DNA from: Euglena gracilis | Lineage: Eukaryota > Euglenida > Euglenophyceae > Euglenales | Assembly (NCBI GenBank): GCA_039621445.1 | Contig: CP154955.1 | Coordinates: 30,511,471-30,575,470, forward strand | Length of the DNA stretch: 64,000 bases | Direction: 5' to 3' | Part shown: positions 42,634 to 52,724 of the stretch, one piece after another | Numbering within the stretch: the first letter of the stretch is position 1 | How the letters are laid out: each line of letters begins with the position of its first letter | Made by a program: the position numbers and the translations under genes | The notes under the pieces: model-generated | What the model saw: the letters and a program-made list of their open reading frames with translations, nothing else | Database searches by the model: none | What the model was told of the DNA's origin: nothing

Positions 42634-42910
42634 GTCGAAATTCTCTGGTTCTCTGATAAAGCACATTGGTCTATTCAGCTTTGTGTTTAATATCATTCTA
42701 CTTATTTTTTTCAGTACCTAAAATGCCCAAATGAATATTAATTTTCACTCTGCATTGAAAAGCTTTTATGTGCCAAGAAAACCAAAATAAGCCAAGAAAG
42801 TGGATATGGATGCCAATAGGTGCCAAATAGAGAAGGGTGAGAAGTATTTATCCAATTATTGGTGATCGGGTGAAATCACGCTTTCACCTGATCACGTATG
42901 GGGTGCACGC

Positions 42911-43012
42911 CATACGCCGCCGCCTGTCCGTGTTCCTCACCGTGGAGCAATTTAACCGTTCGCGGCCCGGCCCCATCACTTTATACGCCAGCCGGCAGAT
43001 GGGCTTGAGCTG
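42911..43012 (+). pseudogene. Exon-like EF-hand segment ending in TGA
   Basis: The frame HAIRRRLSVFLTVEQFNRSR then PGPITLYASRQMGLS ends at TGA (43010-43012). Q-F-N-R-S-R-P-G-P-I-T-L-Y has EF-loop spacing. No acceptor AG lies close upstream and no donor precedes the stop, so it may be a dead exon. Confidence 0.35.
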
Positions 43013-43137
43013 AAGGCTCCCTGACTTTCGTCCCCTGTCTATCCTTTGATTCACCACCATTCAGATGACATTGAGCAATGTTCCGCCAACCAGCCCATCA
43101 TATGTTCTGAGAATCGTTTTTACATATGTCATATATA

Positions 43138-43194
43138 TTCTATATGCATACACACACACACACACACATATATATATACATATATATATGTATA

Positions 43195-43226
<32 letters not shown>

Positions 43227-43250
43227 CATATATATGTATATATATATATG

Positions 43251-43326
<76 letters not shown>

Positions 43327-43460
43327 CATCATCATCATCAGCGTCATCATCATCATCACATTCCTCATCCTCATCATCATCGTCGTCGTCGTCATCGTCG
43401 TCATCGTCATCATCGTCATCCTCCTCCTCCTCCTCCTCCTCCTCCTCCTCATCATCATCA
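43138..43460. repeat. (CA)n/(TA)n followed by (CAT)n/(CGT)n/(CCT)n microsatellite
   Basis: Dinucleotide repeats to about 43326, then trinucleotides that shift from CAT to CGT to CCT. The Tyr-Ile and poly-Ser ORFs here are artefacts. Confidence 0.9.
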
Positions 43461-44813
43461 TGTCAACCTTGGGAATCGGTCCAGTGTGTCGTGCACGCAG
43501 GCCACACCCGGGCCCGCTGGTCCTCACCCTAGCCTGAGGGGGGAACACAGATGATTTTTTGCGTATTTTTTTGTTTTTTTTGTGTGTTTTTCGATTTTGG
43601 AAAAATTTGTGGGGTTTTTCTCCTTTTTTTGCTTTTTTGCATTTTTTTTCCTGGCGATTTTTGGGTTTTTGCTTTTATGTTTTTGATTGTGAAAAATCCG
43701 TCGCTTTGGCCCGAATTTCCCCCGAGACCAATAGTTTTGTCAGATTTTTGTCATTTCTGCTTTTTTTGTTCAAAAAATCTTTGTGCAAAACGGAAAATTC
43801 TCCCTGGTGGAACTGAAAATTTTATATTCCTCTCCCGTATTTTAGTCGGGTGCCGACCCCACCCCGGGGGGGGGGGGGGGGCTGCCTGGATAGGCACTGG
43901 ACAGGCAGGCAGGGGCAGAGAGATAACAGCCGCCGAATGGTTGGCCCCCACAAGGGACAGGGCCCTCCCAGCCTTTGGGGCGACTCCAAAAAAGGCAGGT
44001 GTTAGGATTCGCCTGGCGGTCAGGCCGGCGGTGACTGGGATGCCTGGGCCAGGGAGGAAGCGCCTCGCTAGAAGTGAGTCGGAGTTAGGACTCAACTCGG
44101 GCCGACGAGTCCTGACTGTAACCTAACCTACCCTGCGCCTTTGCCAACCCCAGGTATACCGTTGCCAACGATGATGATGATATGATGATATGATGATGAT
44201 GATGATCCTGATCCGACCCCCCCTTAGGGGGGGTAGGACACACGGCCAAAAGTGCCCTAGCACAGACCCCAGCGCCGAAGGCGCCGTGAAGTCAAATATG
44301 GGCTATTTTCAAAGAAATGTGCCTGGGTGCAGGCCGAAATCCGACCCCCCCCCCCCGAGGGGGGTAGTGCATGCCTGGGCAGGCACCCCAAGGCACTCCG
44401 GACCCCCCCTCCCCTCCCCCAGTGGTTGGTAACAGCCTGCTCCAGTGGAAATGTGCACATGCCAGAAGTAGGTTTGCTGCCACCTGGGGGGTCTGGAAGT
44501 GTTCATTTTTTTCTTTTAAAAAAGGACCGGACCCCCCGTTACCATCTTCACAAAGGTTGCTGTCGGTCTATTGCGTTCAAATAATTTTTACATCTTCATT
44601 TTGGTTGACATCTATTGTGCTGCTTGTCTGTGGGGGAACTTTTTAAGCATTTTCCATGCAATTTGCATTTTGCGTTTTTTGTGTTTGTTTGTGTCGCTTT
44701 TTTTTTTGAGGGCCCGTGTTGCGTTCCCCCCCACCCCTCGCCAAATCCCATGCCTTCACCACCGTGGCCAACGGAGTGTCCATTTTGATACCCCCCGGTA
44801 TCAAAAAGGTCCA
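43461..44813 (+). other. Intronic stretch with hairpin repeats, no supported exon
   Basis: It contains GGGTGCCGACCCCACCCC (43848-43865) plus a long G run, an (ATG)n tract (44168-44205), and a diverged GGCGCC / GCATGCCTGGGCAGGCA repeat (44216-44440) like those at 1-100 and 4612-4700. Open frames near 43880-44125 are GC-driven and match no repeat unit. Confidence 0.45.
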
Positions 44814-45314
<501 letters not shown>

Positions 45315-45378
45315 CGTTGGGTATTTTGCATATTCGGTTTCTTTGGCATTTAACATCAGTTGAATTGGGGCTCCCCAG

Positions 45379-45481
45379 CCCCCTTCCGACCCCGACACCC
45401 TCCGGCAGCAGCGGGACGAGACGTCGGGGGGCATGAAGTTTGATATGAAAGCGTTCAATGTGCTGGACGCTGACGGCTCAG
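45379..45481 (+). CDS. EF-hand exon ending inside the loop
   Basis: Acceptor 'ttggggctccccag', donor TCAG|GTGAGT (consensus), phases 0 to 1. It reads PPSDPDTLRQQRDETSGGMK then FDMKAFNVLDADGSG. The entry helix F-D-M-K-A-F-N-V-L leads into D-A-D-G-S-G, a canonical loop start. The loop continues in the next exon after a 169-bp intron. Confidence 0.8.
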
Positions 45482-45650
45482 GTGAGTGGGTTTCTAAGGG
45501 AGTTTCTTTTGTTCGAATTTTGTCGGTGTCTATCGGTGCAGTTGTCGTCAGACCGGGATGCACTGCCCATAATTGTGTTGCATAGAAGTGTAGTGTGGTG
45601 TATTCGTTTGATTTATGTGCAACAGCAACGTGGTGCCTGCGCGGCCTCAG

Positions 45651-45747
45651 GAACCATCACGTTCAAAGAGTACCTCCGAGGGTGGTATCCCAGCCTGAGA
45701 TCCTCAGCCCTCAAGCGGATGGTGGCCTCTTGGGGCCGGCCCCACAA

Positions 45748-45748
<1 letters not shown>
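45651..45748 (+). CDS. EF-hand exon, loop end and exit helix
   Basis: Acceptor 'gcctgcgcggcctcag', start phase 1, donor AAT|GTGTGT, end phase 0. It reads TITFKEYLRGWYPSLRSSAL then KRMVASWGRPHN. Joined to the previous exon the loop is D-A-D-G-S-G-T-I-T-F-K-E, with D1, D3, S5, G6, I8 and E12 all canonical: a probable functional calcium site, the only one in the window with every ligand position. A (GT)n tract begins at the donor. Confidence 0.8.
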
Positions 45749-45778
<30 letters not shown>

Positions 45779-46073
45779 CCATATTGAATTCATGGTTGTG
45801 CTAAGAGTGTGCGTATTATGGTCACAGTGTCCGTGACCCTTTGCCAACCATTTCACAATTAGGATTACAGCTCATACTTGCAGGCCGACGCTGCAACAAT
45901 TTTGGGGGGAGAAAGAATATCACACGTATTTTCTTCCCCTCCCCCGAAACACAACAACAAACCCCCAACACAACACAACGCTGCCCCAACGTGGTGACCG
46001 AGACCCAAACCTGTTGGGGTGAGCCCCAGGCACTGCCCGGGCCAAACCCAGCACCCCCCCCCCCCGGCCCCAG

Positions 46074-46187
46074 GGGTCGGTGCCGCCCTCGGAGGCCACG
46101 GTGGCGGCGCTGCAGGCCCTGGACGAGTATGCAGCCTGGGCGGTGGTCCACCAGCGGGAGGCGCAGGGCGGGCGGCAGAAGTGGCCG
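46074..46187 (+). CDS. Helical exon after the EF-hand block
   Basis: Acceptor is a 13-C run followed by 'ggccccag', donor CCG|GTGGGC, phase 0 to 0, 38 codons. It reads GSVPPSEATVAALQALDEYA then AWAVVHQREAQGGRQKWP. Ala-rich helix; no known domain seen. In phase with both neighbours. Confidence 0.7.
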
Positions 46188-47411
46188 GTGGGCCCCTCCC
46201 CCTCCCCCCCCCCCTGCCCAGCAGGGTGGCGTCTTGCCCCAGCACTGCTGAATTTGTGTTCTCATGTGCATTTTTGGCATTTTGTTTGCTTTTTTTTTGC
46301 AACTGACAATGGGATTGTGAAAAAAAAACGGGAAACGGAAGTTGAAGGTGCGTCGTTTTTGTGTGTTTAAATTGTGGACACATTTTTTGTGAGTTTGCTG
46401 GTGATTCCACGGAGGCTTTCAATTCAACAGTGATTATACTCCTGCTAGGCAGGAGTTCAAATGTTGAAGTGAATAAGGCGGCCATCCTGTGTTTGCCCCC
46501 GCCTCTCGGGGGGCCAAGTAGTGGGTCCAGGTGGGTTCCTATGGATCGACCAGGACGTGGGTCACAGATTGGGACACAGGTCCACCATTTTTGGCAATTT
46601 GGGCAGAAGTTATGCCGCATTGCGGACGAATTTAGGCGGAATTTGGTCGAATTGGGGGCACTTTTGGACAAAATACGTTTTTAAAACCTTCCAATGTGGC
46701 TTGAGTCCCAAAAATTAGCCAGTTTTCAGCAGGCCGATCCAAACTTATCCTATTCCTAAAATTGGGTGGGAACACTCCCCAAATCCGCAGCCGCTTACCC
46801 CCAAACGGCGCCGCGGGACTAAAAAGCCCGGAATGTGGGACGTGGGCCACCCCACACAACCCCTGCTGGACCCACAAATTTGCCCCTTCGGGGGGGGGGG
46901 GGGCAAATAGAGGATGGTTGCGGTGAATAATTCCATTTGGGTTGGCAAACCTGTGTTTTAGTGGGCCAACGAATGGCAGCATAACGGGCGTGTTTTTCCC
47001 TCTAGCAAAGCCAGTTCAGGGGTGGAAGGATATCCGGGTTTCGGTTTGTTCCGTTGTGATTGGTCTTTCGTGTCGATCCCCGACCTTTTCAAAGTGCACG
47101 CTGTTTCATGGGGTCTCCTGTGAATGCCAAGGACAGTGTACGATTGAGATCTTTCTCCTTTGTGCGACTCTGTTCCGCAGGTATTTTGTTCACACCCCCA
47201 ACGGCTCTCCTCGTGTCTCATCCAGGCTTGTGCTTAGTCGGGTGCCTACCCAACGGGGGGGGTGCTAGGGGCAGGCACCCTATAGCACCCACCCCCCCCC
47301 CCGGTTGGTAAGCACAAGCATGGTCTCATCCCCACTCATCTCCCGGCTGTGCCCTGCAGACCGGCCGCAGTGCCAACTACGGCCATCCCCCACCCCCTGC
47401 CTCCCTTGCAG
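46188..47411 (+). other. Intron, no recognised gene
   Basis: Contains a 12-G run (46890-46901), 'agtcgggtgcctaccc' (47235) with an inverted 'gggcaggcaccc', and a C run before the final acceptor region. No exon seen. Confidence 0.5.
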
Positions 47412-47612
47412 GCGGCCCTGCGGCAGGCATGGCGGCAGGAGGAGGCCGCCACCCGGGCGACGCTCCAATGTGAGGAGGCCGCAGCGTGGCAGGCGCTGGT
47501 GGAGGGCTTCGACCGCGGGGCCATCGCCCTGCAGGCGGGGCCGCTCGACGTGAACGTGGCCCTTGAGGCGGTCCAGGCGGCTGGCGCTCGTATGGTGTTG
47601 TGCCAGCGCTGA
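47412..47612 (+). CDS. Probable terminal exon
   Basis: Acceptor 'ccctgcctcccttgcag', phase 0. It reads AALRQAWRQEEAATRATLQC, EEAAAWQALVEGFDRGAIAL and onward to TGA at 47610-47612, 66 codons. It is Ala/Glu-rich and helical, similar in style to 46074. A possible donor (CTC|GTATGG, 47590) upstream of the stop cannot be excluded. After the stop the sequence loses coding character and DIRS elements begin within 1 kb. Confidence 0.65.
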   Translation, partial: AALRQAWRQEEAATRATLQCEEAAAWQALVEGFDRGAIALQAGPLDVNVALEAVQAAGARMVLCQR

Positions 47613-48520
47613 CGCTGGTGCCGCCACCCCGATGGGGCGGCCCCCCGGGGAGGGCGTCCCGCAGGTGGTCGCCCTGCCGTCCACCCAGACCCAGACCCCA
47701 GCGAAGCGAACGCGAGGCCGCGGCAGCCTCTCCATCCTACACCCCATCCCTGCCTCTTGATCCTTGCACTGTGCCGCCACATGGATGTGGCGTTGGGACA
47801 TTGTCCTTGGTTTGCAAATGGTCAACCGCACTCCCTCCCACCCTTGTCACCCATCTTTTGTGTGAAATCCAATTGACGCGTGTTGTTTTGGTGTGTTTGG
47901 CTTGGTTTGGTCTGTTTCGACCGAATTGTCTTGGATTATCTTGGAAAATGCCATGCATAATTCAGGGTTGCGGGAACCTGCTGGAACAACTGGGTTCCTG
48001 CAACAACTGGGTTGCGGGAACCCAGTCGTTGGGCGGGGGAGGGGGGAATCTGTGGGGCAATCTGCAAGCCGCATAATTTGCATCTTTTTGCATAATCGAG
48101 AAAGTGTGCAATTTTTTGAACGCGCATTTGAAAAATGCGCGTTCAAAAAATTATTTTGTTTTTTGATTTTGTTCGGGCAATTGAACAGGCAAATTGATCC
48201 ATTTTGAAACAACAAAGGTTTTTGGACCGGTTTCTAGGGGTCTTGGAGAACAGTTCCAAGGACACGCTTCAGAAGACAGCAGCACTCCCGGTCGCCAGGC
48301 CAGGGTCATGTGGCAATTATTCAAGCTGGGTCCTGAAAAACGCAAAACGCAGTTTCAATGCAGGGCGCTGGACCCGGGAGGCAGATTTCGAACACAAAAG
48401 GCCTAAGCGGGGGGGAACGGCCCGCGGAGTTTGCCCTCGCGAGGCCCGCCTTGTTGCGCCTTGTTGCGGCGTTGTGTAGATTTTTTTTTGGAAGGCGGAC
48501 GGAGGCGGACCACCCTTGCT
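47613..48520 (+). other. Putative 3' flank between the giant gene and DIRS element 1
   Basis: No gene recognised. Landmarks are repeats of 'gggttgcgggaacc' (47966-48026), the palindrome at 48110-48152, and 'cccgcggagtttgccctcgc' (48419), which resembles the outer part of DIRS terminal repeats and may be an older remnant. No clear polyadenylation signal was identified. Confidence 0.5.
48110..48152. repeat. Perfect palindrome, 20-nt arms
   Basis: AATTTTTTGAACGCGCATTT, a GAA spacer, then the exact complement. The core ACGCGCAT...ATGCGCGT recalls the TGCGCA palindromes of the TCTTAG elements. Confidence 0.8.
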
Positions 48521-48646
48521 CCAGACCATTCGGGCTCCGCACTGCGAGATGGTGAGGTCCTGCTTTCCTTGCCGGCTGTTCTGTTCTGGTGTGTTTGTGC
48601 GTGCGCGGGGGGTGCTTCTTACTGCTTTTTGTTGCCGGAGTTGGCT
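48521..48646 (+). repeat. Element 1 left inverted terminal repeat
   Basis: Starts CCAGACCATTCGGGCTCCGC; its complement is found at 53461-53577 and partly at 53031-53102. Confidence 0.85.
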
Positions 48647-48883
48647 GAGTCCTATTTCTGCCCTTCGACCTCAAGGAGAAAGAGTTTTACTACTACGAGT
48701 TCAAGTGGAATTGTTTTTCGAGGAGTTCTACCTTCCCGAGAACCAATACTCTTACCAACTGGTGGACCGAACTTTCTGTGGAACTTCAACTTCCTGAAGG
48801 AAGAATTCAACTGGAACTGGAAGAAATTCAAGAAAAAAGAACAAGAAACACAACAGATATCGACAACTGGATTTCCATGAAGA

Positions 48884-50341
48884 ATGAATTTCAAAGAAAC
48901 TCTGAATCTCAAGAAGAACTACAAAGAACTTTCAAGAAGTCAGCTGAAGCTGGGGAAGGTGGAGTCACAGCAGCAGCTGCAGAAGCTGGAGGGGCGGCAG
49001 CAACTAGCCAGTCCGTGGCCATCGCAACCCCCCCACCCCCCAAGGCTTCTGAGATTTTCAAATCCCCCTCTCAACATGAGAATGGCCATGGACCATGGAC
49101 AACTGTGGTCAGGGAAGAGAAGACAGAAGGGGAATACCATCACAGGTCCAACAGACTCCCCCCCCTTTTCTATGTCCACCCCCTTCCAGGGGTCAAGACA
49201 AGGCTATGGCAGCCTTTCAACAAATCCAAAGGATTCAAATTATCATGGCTATGGCAGCCATCAACAAAAAGGACCTGGGGTCCAAATTCAAGGCTATGGA
49301 AGCCATTACTCAAGAGGGCAGTGGGCCCAGGGGACAGGCTATGGCAGCCAGTACCCCAACCTGGAAAGAGCCCATTGGGGAAAGGTGTGTCCAACTTTCC
49401 CCCCAGCAATTTCAGACACAAACCCCCCAGGAGCGGCAAGCCAATGCCAAGAACAGGCCATGGTGGCCTTTATGGGAAATCAAGAGGGACAGAGAAGAGA
49501 CAGTCCCAGAGAAAAGGCCAATGGAGGCCAAGCAAGCCTGAGAGCCAAGGGAGGCCAGAAGGCAAATGGTGGCCAAGCAGGCCTGAGTGCCAGGGGAGGC
49601 CAGAAGGCAAATGGTGGCCAAGGCAATCACCACATCAGCCCTTGGGGGGGAGGCCCAAGATTGGCTCAGACAGGCCCCCCCCAGAAGATAATCAGCCCAG
49701 CCTTGTATATACCCCCTCATTTCAGGCACAGACCTTCCCCCATCATTCACAAACAGGGGGAAAGCCTGTCTTTGGAAAGCCCTATGGCAGGGCCAGCTAC
49801 AGCCCCAGTGATGGGGCAACCAGGGGTGACCCCAGTGATGGGGCAACCAAGGGGAAGGACCCCAGTGATGGGGCCTGTGGAGTCCCCAGACACATTACAC
49901 CCAGGGGTACCCCCTTACAAAGCCCTGCAGACCAGCATCCCCCATTGGGTCAAGGCAGGAGCCAGCAGAGAGGTATTAAACCTGATAAGGGAGGGAGTTA
50001 TGGCAGATCTTCCCCTCCCCCCTCAAATGTCCTTAAAAGTTCCCTTCAAAACTCCCCAGGAAGTAATGACTGCCCAAAAAATTCTGAGAGAATACGAATG
50101 TGCAGGGGCAACCAGGCAAATCCCCCCAGAGGAGGCAAAACATTTTGTCCCTTACTTCATAATTTCCAAAAAAGAAGGGGAAAAGACCAAGGAAAGACTG
50201 ATTTCAGATTGTCGACAGTTAAATCACTATTTCACCCCCCAGAAGTTCAGACTGGAACACATGGGAAACATTTTCCCATACCTAAGAAAAGGATGGTTCT
50301 GTGGAAAAATAGATCTGAAAGAGATGCTTATTTTCACCTAA
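48884..50341 (+). CDS. Gag-like protein with RT finger region (element 1)
   Basis: 485-codon ORF. The first part is charged and helical, followed by a low-complexity region with repeated G-Y-G-S units (about residues 105-170), GGQKANGG repeats (about 220-250) and VMGQP repeats (about 310-335). Such Gly/Gln/Tyr-rich tracts suggest RNA binding, typical of Gag-like proteins. The C-terminal 130 residues are the start of reverse transcriptase (VPYFIISKKEGEKTKERLIS, ending GKIDLKE), after which the frame departs into MLIFT and a stop. The remaining RT domain continues in another frame. An overlapping frame from 48778 is open through this region but is repetitive; I regard it as a shadow up to about 50.3 kb. 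Confidence 0.7.
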   Translation: MNFKETLNLKKNYKELSRSQLKLGKVESQQQLQKLEGRQQLASPWPSQPPHPPRLLRFSNPPLNMRMAMDHGQLWSGKRRQKGNTITGPTDSPPFSMSTPFQGSRQGYGSLSTNPKDSNYHGYGSHQQKGPGVQIQGYGSHYSRGQWAQGTGYGSQYPNLERAHWGKVCPTFPPAISDTNPPGAASQCQEQAMVAFMGNQEGQRRDSPREKANGGQASLRAKGGQKANGGQAGLSARGGQKANGGQGNHHISPWGGGPRLAQTGPPQKIISPALYIPPHFRHRPSPIIHKQGESLSLESPMAGPATAPVMGQPGVTPVMGQPRGRTPVMGPVESPDTLHPGVPPYKALQTSIPHWVKAGASREVLNLIREGVMADLPLPPQMSLKVPFKTPQEVMTAQKILREYECAGATRQIPPEEAKHFVPYFIISKKEGEKTKERLISDCRQLNHYFTPQKFRLEHMGNIFPYLRKGWFCGKIDLKEMLIFT

Positions 50342-51828
50342 AACTGCACAGCAGCCTGGAAAAACATGTCTGCATGCAAGTGGGGGGGGAAACTTGGCAG
50401 TTTCAAGCTGCATGTTTTGGTATAAGCAGCCTGCCACAAAAATTTATGACTCTCATGAGAGTCTGGGAAAGGAAGTGGAGAAAGGAGGGAAAGGTAGTTT
50501 TCATCTACCTAGACGACATTTTGCTGTTAGCCCCCAGCAAAAAGACTGCAGCCCAACATTTGGCAGAAATAAAGCAGGACCTTTTATTGGCAGGTTTCAG
50601 ATTAAACCTCCCCAAATCCTGTCTGGAACCCACACAGGAAATAAAACATTTGGGCCAGTGGGTCAATTTGAAAAAGGGCCAGCTGGAAATCCCACAGGAA
50701 AAATTAAAATCCTTAAGAAAGGAGCTGGGAAAAGTGCTCACAGCACAAAAAATGAGCTGCAGAAAACTCAGCTCTATTGTGGGGCAAGTCAGAAGCTATT
50801 TAGTCTCCATGCCATTTCTCAGAATTCTGACAGATCAACTTTGCAAAATGGTGGATTTGCACACAAAGTGGGGTTGGGACCACACCCTAACCATTCCCCA
50901 GGGGGTCAAAGATCAAATTGTGGAGTTAAAAGCGTTTTTGCAGCCAGGTGTGGGCAGAGCCTTTCAATCCCAGGCCTCTCAGGATCTGTTTTCAGACAGC
51001 AGCACCTGGCAGTGGGGGGGGCTGGACAAAAACTCAGGCCAAAAAGTGCAGGATTTTTGGAGGGACCTGCACATCCTTCACATCAACCAAAAAGAATTGA
51101 TGTCAGCAGTGGAGACAGTAAAAAGTCTGGCAAAACCAAAACAAACCATAATGCTTCATGTGGACAGCCAAGTGGCTGTAAGTTATCTAACAAAATGGGG
51201 AGGCAAAAAGCCCTACCTAAATTCCATTTTAAAACCCCTGCTGTATCATTGCCAAGAAAAGCAAATCAATTTGCAGGTGGTTTGGGTTCCCACAAAAGAG
51301 CAATTGGCAGACTCCCTGACCAGGGAGCAAAAGGACCCAGGGGATTATACCCTAAACCTACATATCTTTCACCAAATCCTGAAATTTTTCAGACAGGACA
51401 TCACCCCAGAGGTGGACATGTTTTGCACACCCAGCAACAAAAAATTCCCCAAGTTTGTTTGTCGATACCCCCACCAAGGGGCTTTGCTGGTGGATGCCTT
51501 GAAGGCAGATTTGAGGGGCCTCCCCCCAGTTTATGCAAACCCCCCCTGGAGCATCATTCCCCAATGGGTTCAGAGATTAATGTTAAACCCAGACCTGACT
51601 TGTCTGTTGATCGTACCCCACTGGGCTTCAACATCATGGTGGCGCCAATTAATGGCAATCAGAAAGCCAGGCAGCAAAGTTTTGTTGGTACCCCCCCAAT
51701 GGGGTCTATTCACCAACTGCTGGGGGGAGGAGATGCCCCCCCCAAGGTGGAAATTGGCCTGCTTGATTGTGTCAGGCAAATATTACAATCCCAGGAAGTT
51801 TCGATGTCCAGTATCGACACTTACATAA
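50320..51828 (+). CDS. Reverse transcriptase - RNase H - methyltransferase (element 1)
   Basis: Frame 1 from about 50320. RT palm: AYFHLKL, QFQAACFGISSLPQKF and FIYLDDILLLA, with the catalytic YLDD at 50506-50517. RNase H: LFSDSSTWQWGG (first Asp), HINQKELMSAVETV (Glu), MLHVDSQVAVSYL (Asp) and LADSLTRE (last Asp), all four expected acidic positions present. The C-terminal domain VDMFCTPSNKKFPKFV...YANPPWSII (NPPW at 51538-51549) matches the Dam-like adenine methyltransferase domain of DIRS elements. It ends at TGA 51826-51828, overlapping the recombinase frame. The upstream fingers lie in the ORF at 48884, so this copy needs a frame change to make a complete RT. Confidence 0.85.
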   Translation, partial: RDAYFHLKLHSSLEKHVCMQVGGETWQFQAACFGISSLPQKFMTLMRVWERKWRKEGKVVFIYLDDILLLAPSKKTAAQHLAEIKQDLLLAGFRLNLPKSCLEPTQEIKHLGQWVNLKKGQLEIPQEKLKSLRKELGKVLTAQKMSCRKLSSIVGQVRSYLVSMPFLRILTDQLCKMVDLHTKWGWDHTLTIPQGVKDQIVELKAFLQPGVGRAFQSQASQDLFSDSSTWQWGGLDKNSGQKVQDFWRDLHILHINQKELMSAVETVKSLAKPKQTIMLHVDSQVAVSYLTKWGGKKPYLNSILKPLLYHCQEKQINLQVVWVPTKEQLADSLTREQKDPGDYTLNLHIFHQILKFFRQDITPEVDMFCTPSNKKFPKFVCRYPHQGALLVDALKADLRGLPPVYANPPWSIIPQWVQRLMLNPDLTCLLIVPHWASTSWWRQLMAIRKPGSKVLLVPPQWGLFTNCWGEEMPPPRWKLACLIVSGKYYNPRKFRCPVSTLT

Positions 51829-52690
51829 AAAATCTGGGAAATGTCAAGAGATATGATTCAGCCTTCAGGACATTGGTGGGCCAATTGTTGCACAAAGGGG
51901 TGCCCCTGCAGGACTGCACAGTCCACAAGATGGCCGAGGCCATCCTTGATTTGGCTGTTCACAGCCTCAACACTGCACGAAATGCATATGCAGCAGTTTT
52001 ATTACTCCCAGGGTTTGGGTCATTGAGGTTTTCCCCTCTTTTGTCTCCATTGAAAAGGAAATGGAATTCCAATGTCTGCAAGTATGCCCATTTCTGGGAC
52101 CCCACTGATTTTCTAAACAACATCATCAGACAATCAAGACCCCTCTCAGAACTCTCTGTGAAAGAGCTCAGAAACAGACTCATCATTTGTTGGAGGCTTT
52201 TGGCCCTCCACAGGGGGGTTGATTTAGCCAGGACACAGCGAAAAATCAGTTTCGTGGGAGAAAAAATTTTCATTTTATTGCAAAGAAAAGGGTGGCAATT
52301 CCCAAGATGGGAGGAAGTTTTGAATTTGCCACACACCCCCCTCAAAAGCACCTGGCATTTATTGAAAGAGTATGTGGAAAGGACAGCCCACATGGTTGGG
52401 CAAAAACATAATTTGCTATGGTCTTTGGATGGTAAACGACCTTTGACATCAGAAAGAGTGAATTCCCTTACCAAAGAAATTCTGCAAGAGGGGGGGGTGG
52501 ACACCACCCACTGGAAACCCCACAGCACCAGAGGGGCTGGGGTTTTATGGTGGAAAAATGCTGGTTTGCAAGTGGAAGAAGTCCAGCAGCTGGGTCAGTG
52601 GAAAAATTTTGGGGCCTTCCAAGCTCATTCGTTGAGGATGGGGGTCGTTTCAAAAATTCAAACCATTATGGCCCAAAAAGGGGTGCACAG
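51740..52690 (+). CDS. Tyrosine recombinase (element 1)
   Basis: Frame 3, following the methyltransferase with about 90 bp overlap. The N-terminal helical part begins near VEIGLLDCVRQILQSQEVSM. Catalytic landmarks are Arg in LLALHRGVDL (52212) and H-S-T-R in KPHSTRGAG (52521-52532). The nucleophile region reads WKNFGAFQAHSLRM; where the family usually has His-Tyr, this copy has His-Ser (TCG at 52629-52631). DIRS-type recombinases integrate circular cDNA into target sites without duplication. The same frame stays open to 53948 across the terminal repeats, and backwards to 50394 as a shadow of RT. The start codon is unknown. Confidence 0.8.
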
Positions 52691-52724
52691 TACCTCACCA
52701 TCTCGCAGTGCGGAGCCCGAATGG

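Noticed and set aside
43046-43554. ORFs with Tyr-Ile, poly-Ser or poly-Ile runs
   Set aside because: Di- and trinucleotide repeats read as protein.
43551-44126. 191-codon + strand ORF
   Set aside because: Phe-rich start from T runs and GC-driven remainder; crosses a 16-base G run and matches no family.
48778-50300. Frame-1 reading upstream of the element 1 RT as a real N-terminal protein
   Set aside because: It overlaps the Gag-like frame, is repetitive (RLWQP-type units mirror the GYGS repeats) and contains no RT finger motifs; those are in the other frame.
50394-51730. N-terminal part of the 1,184-codon frame-3 ORF
   Set aside because: Shadow of the RT/RNase H/methyltransferase frame; only the part after about 51740 matches a tyrosine recombinase.
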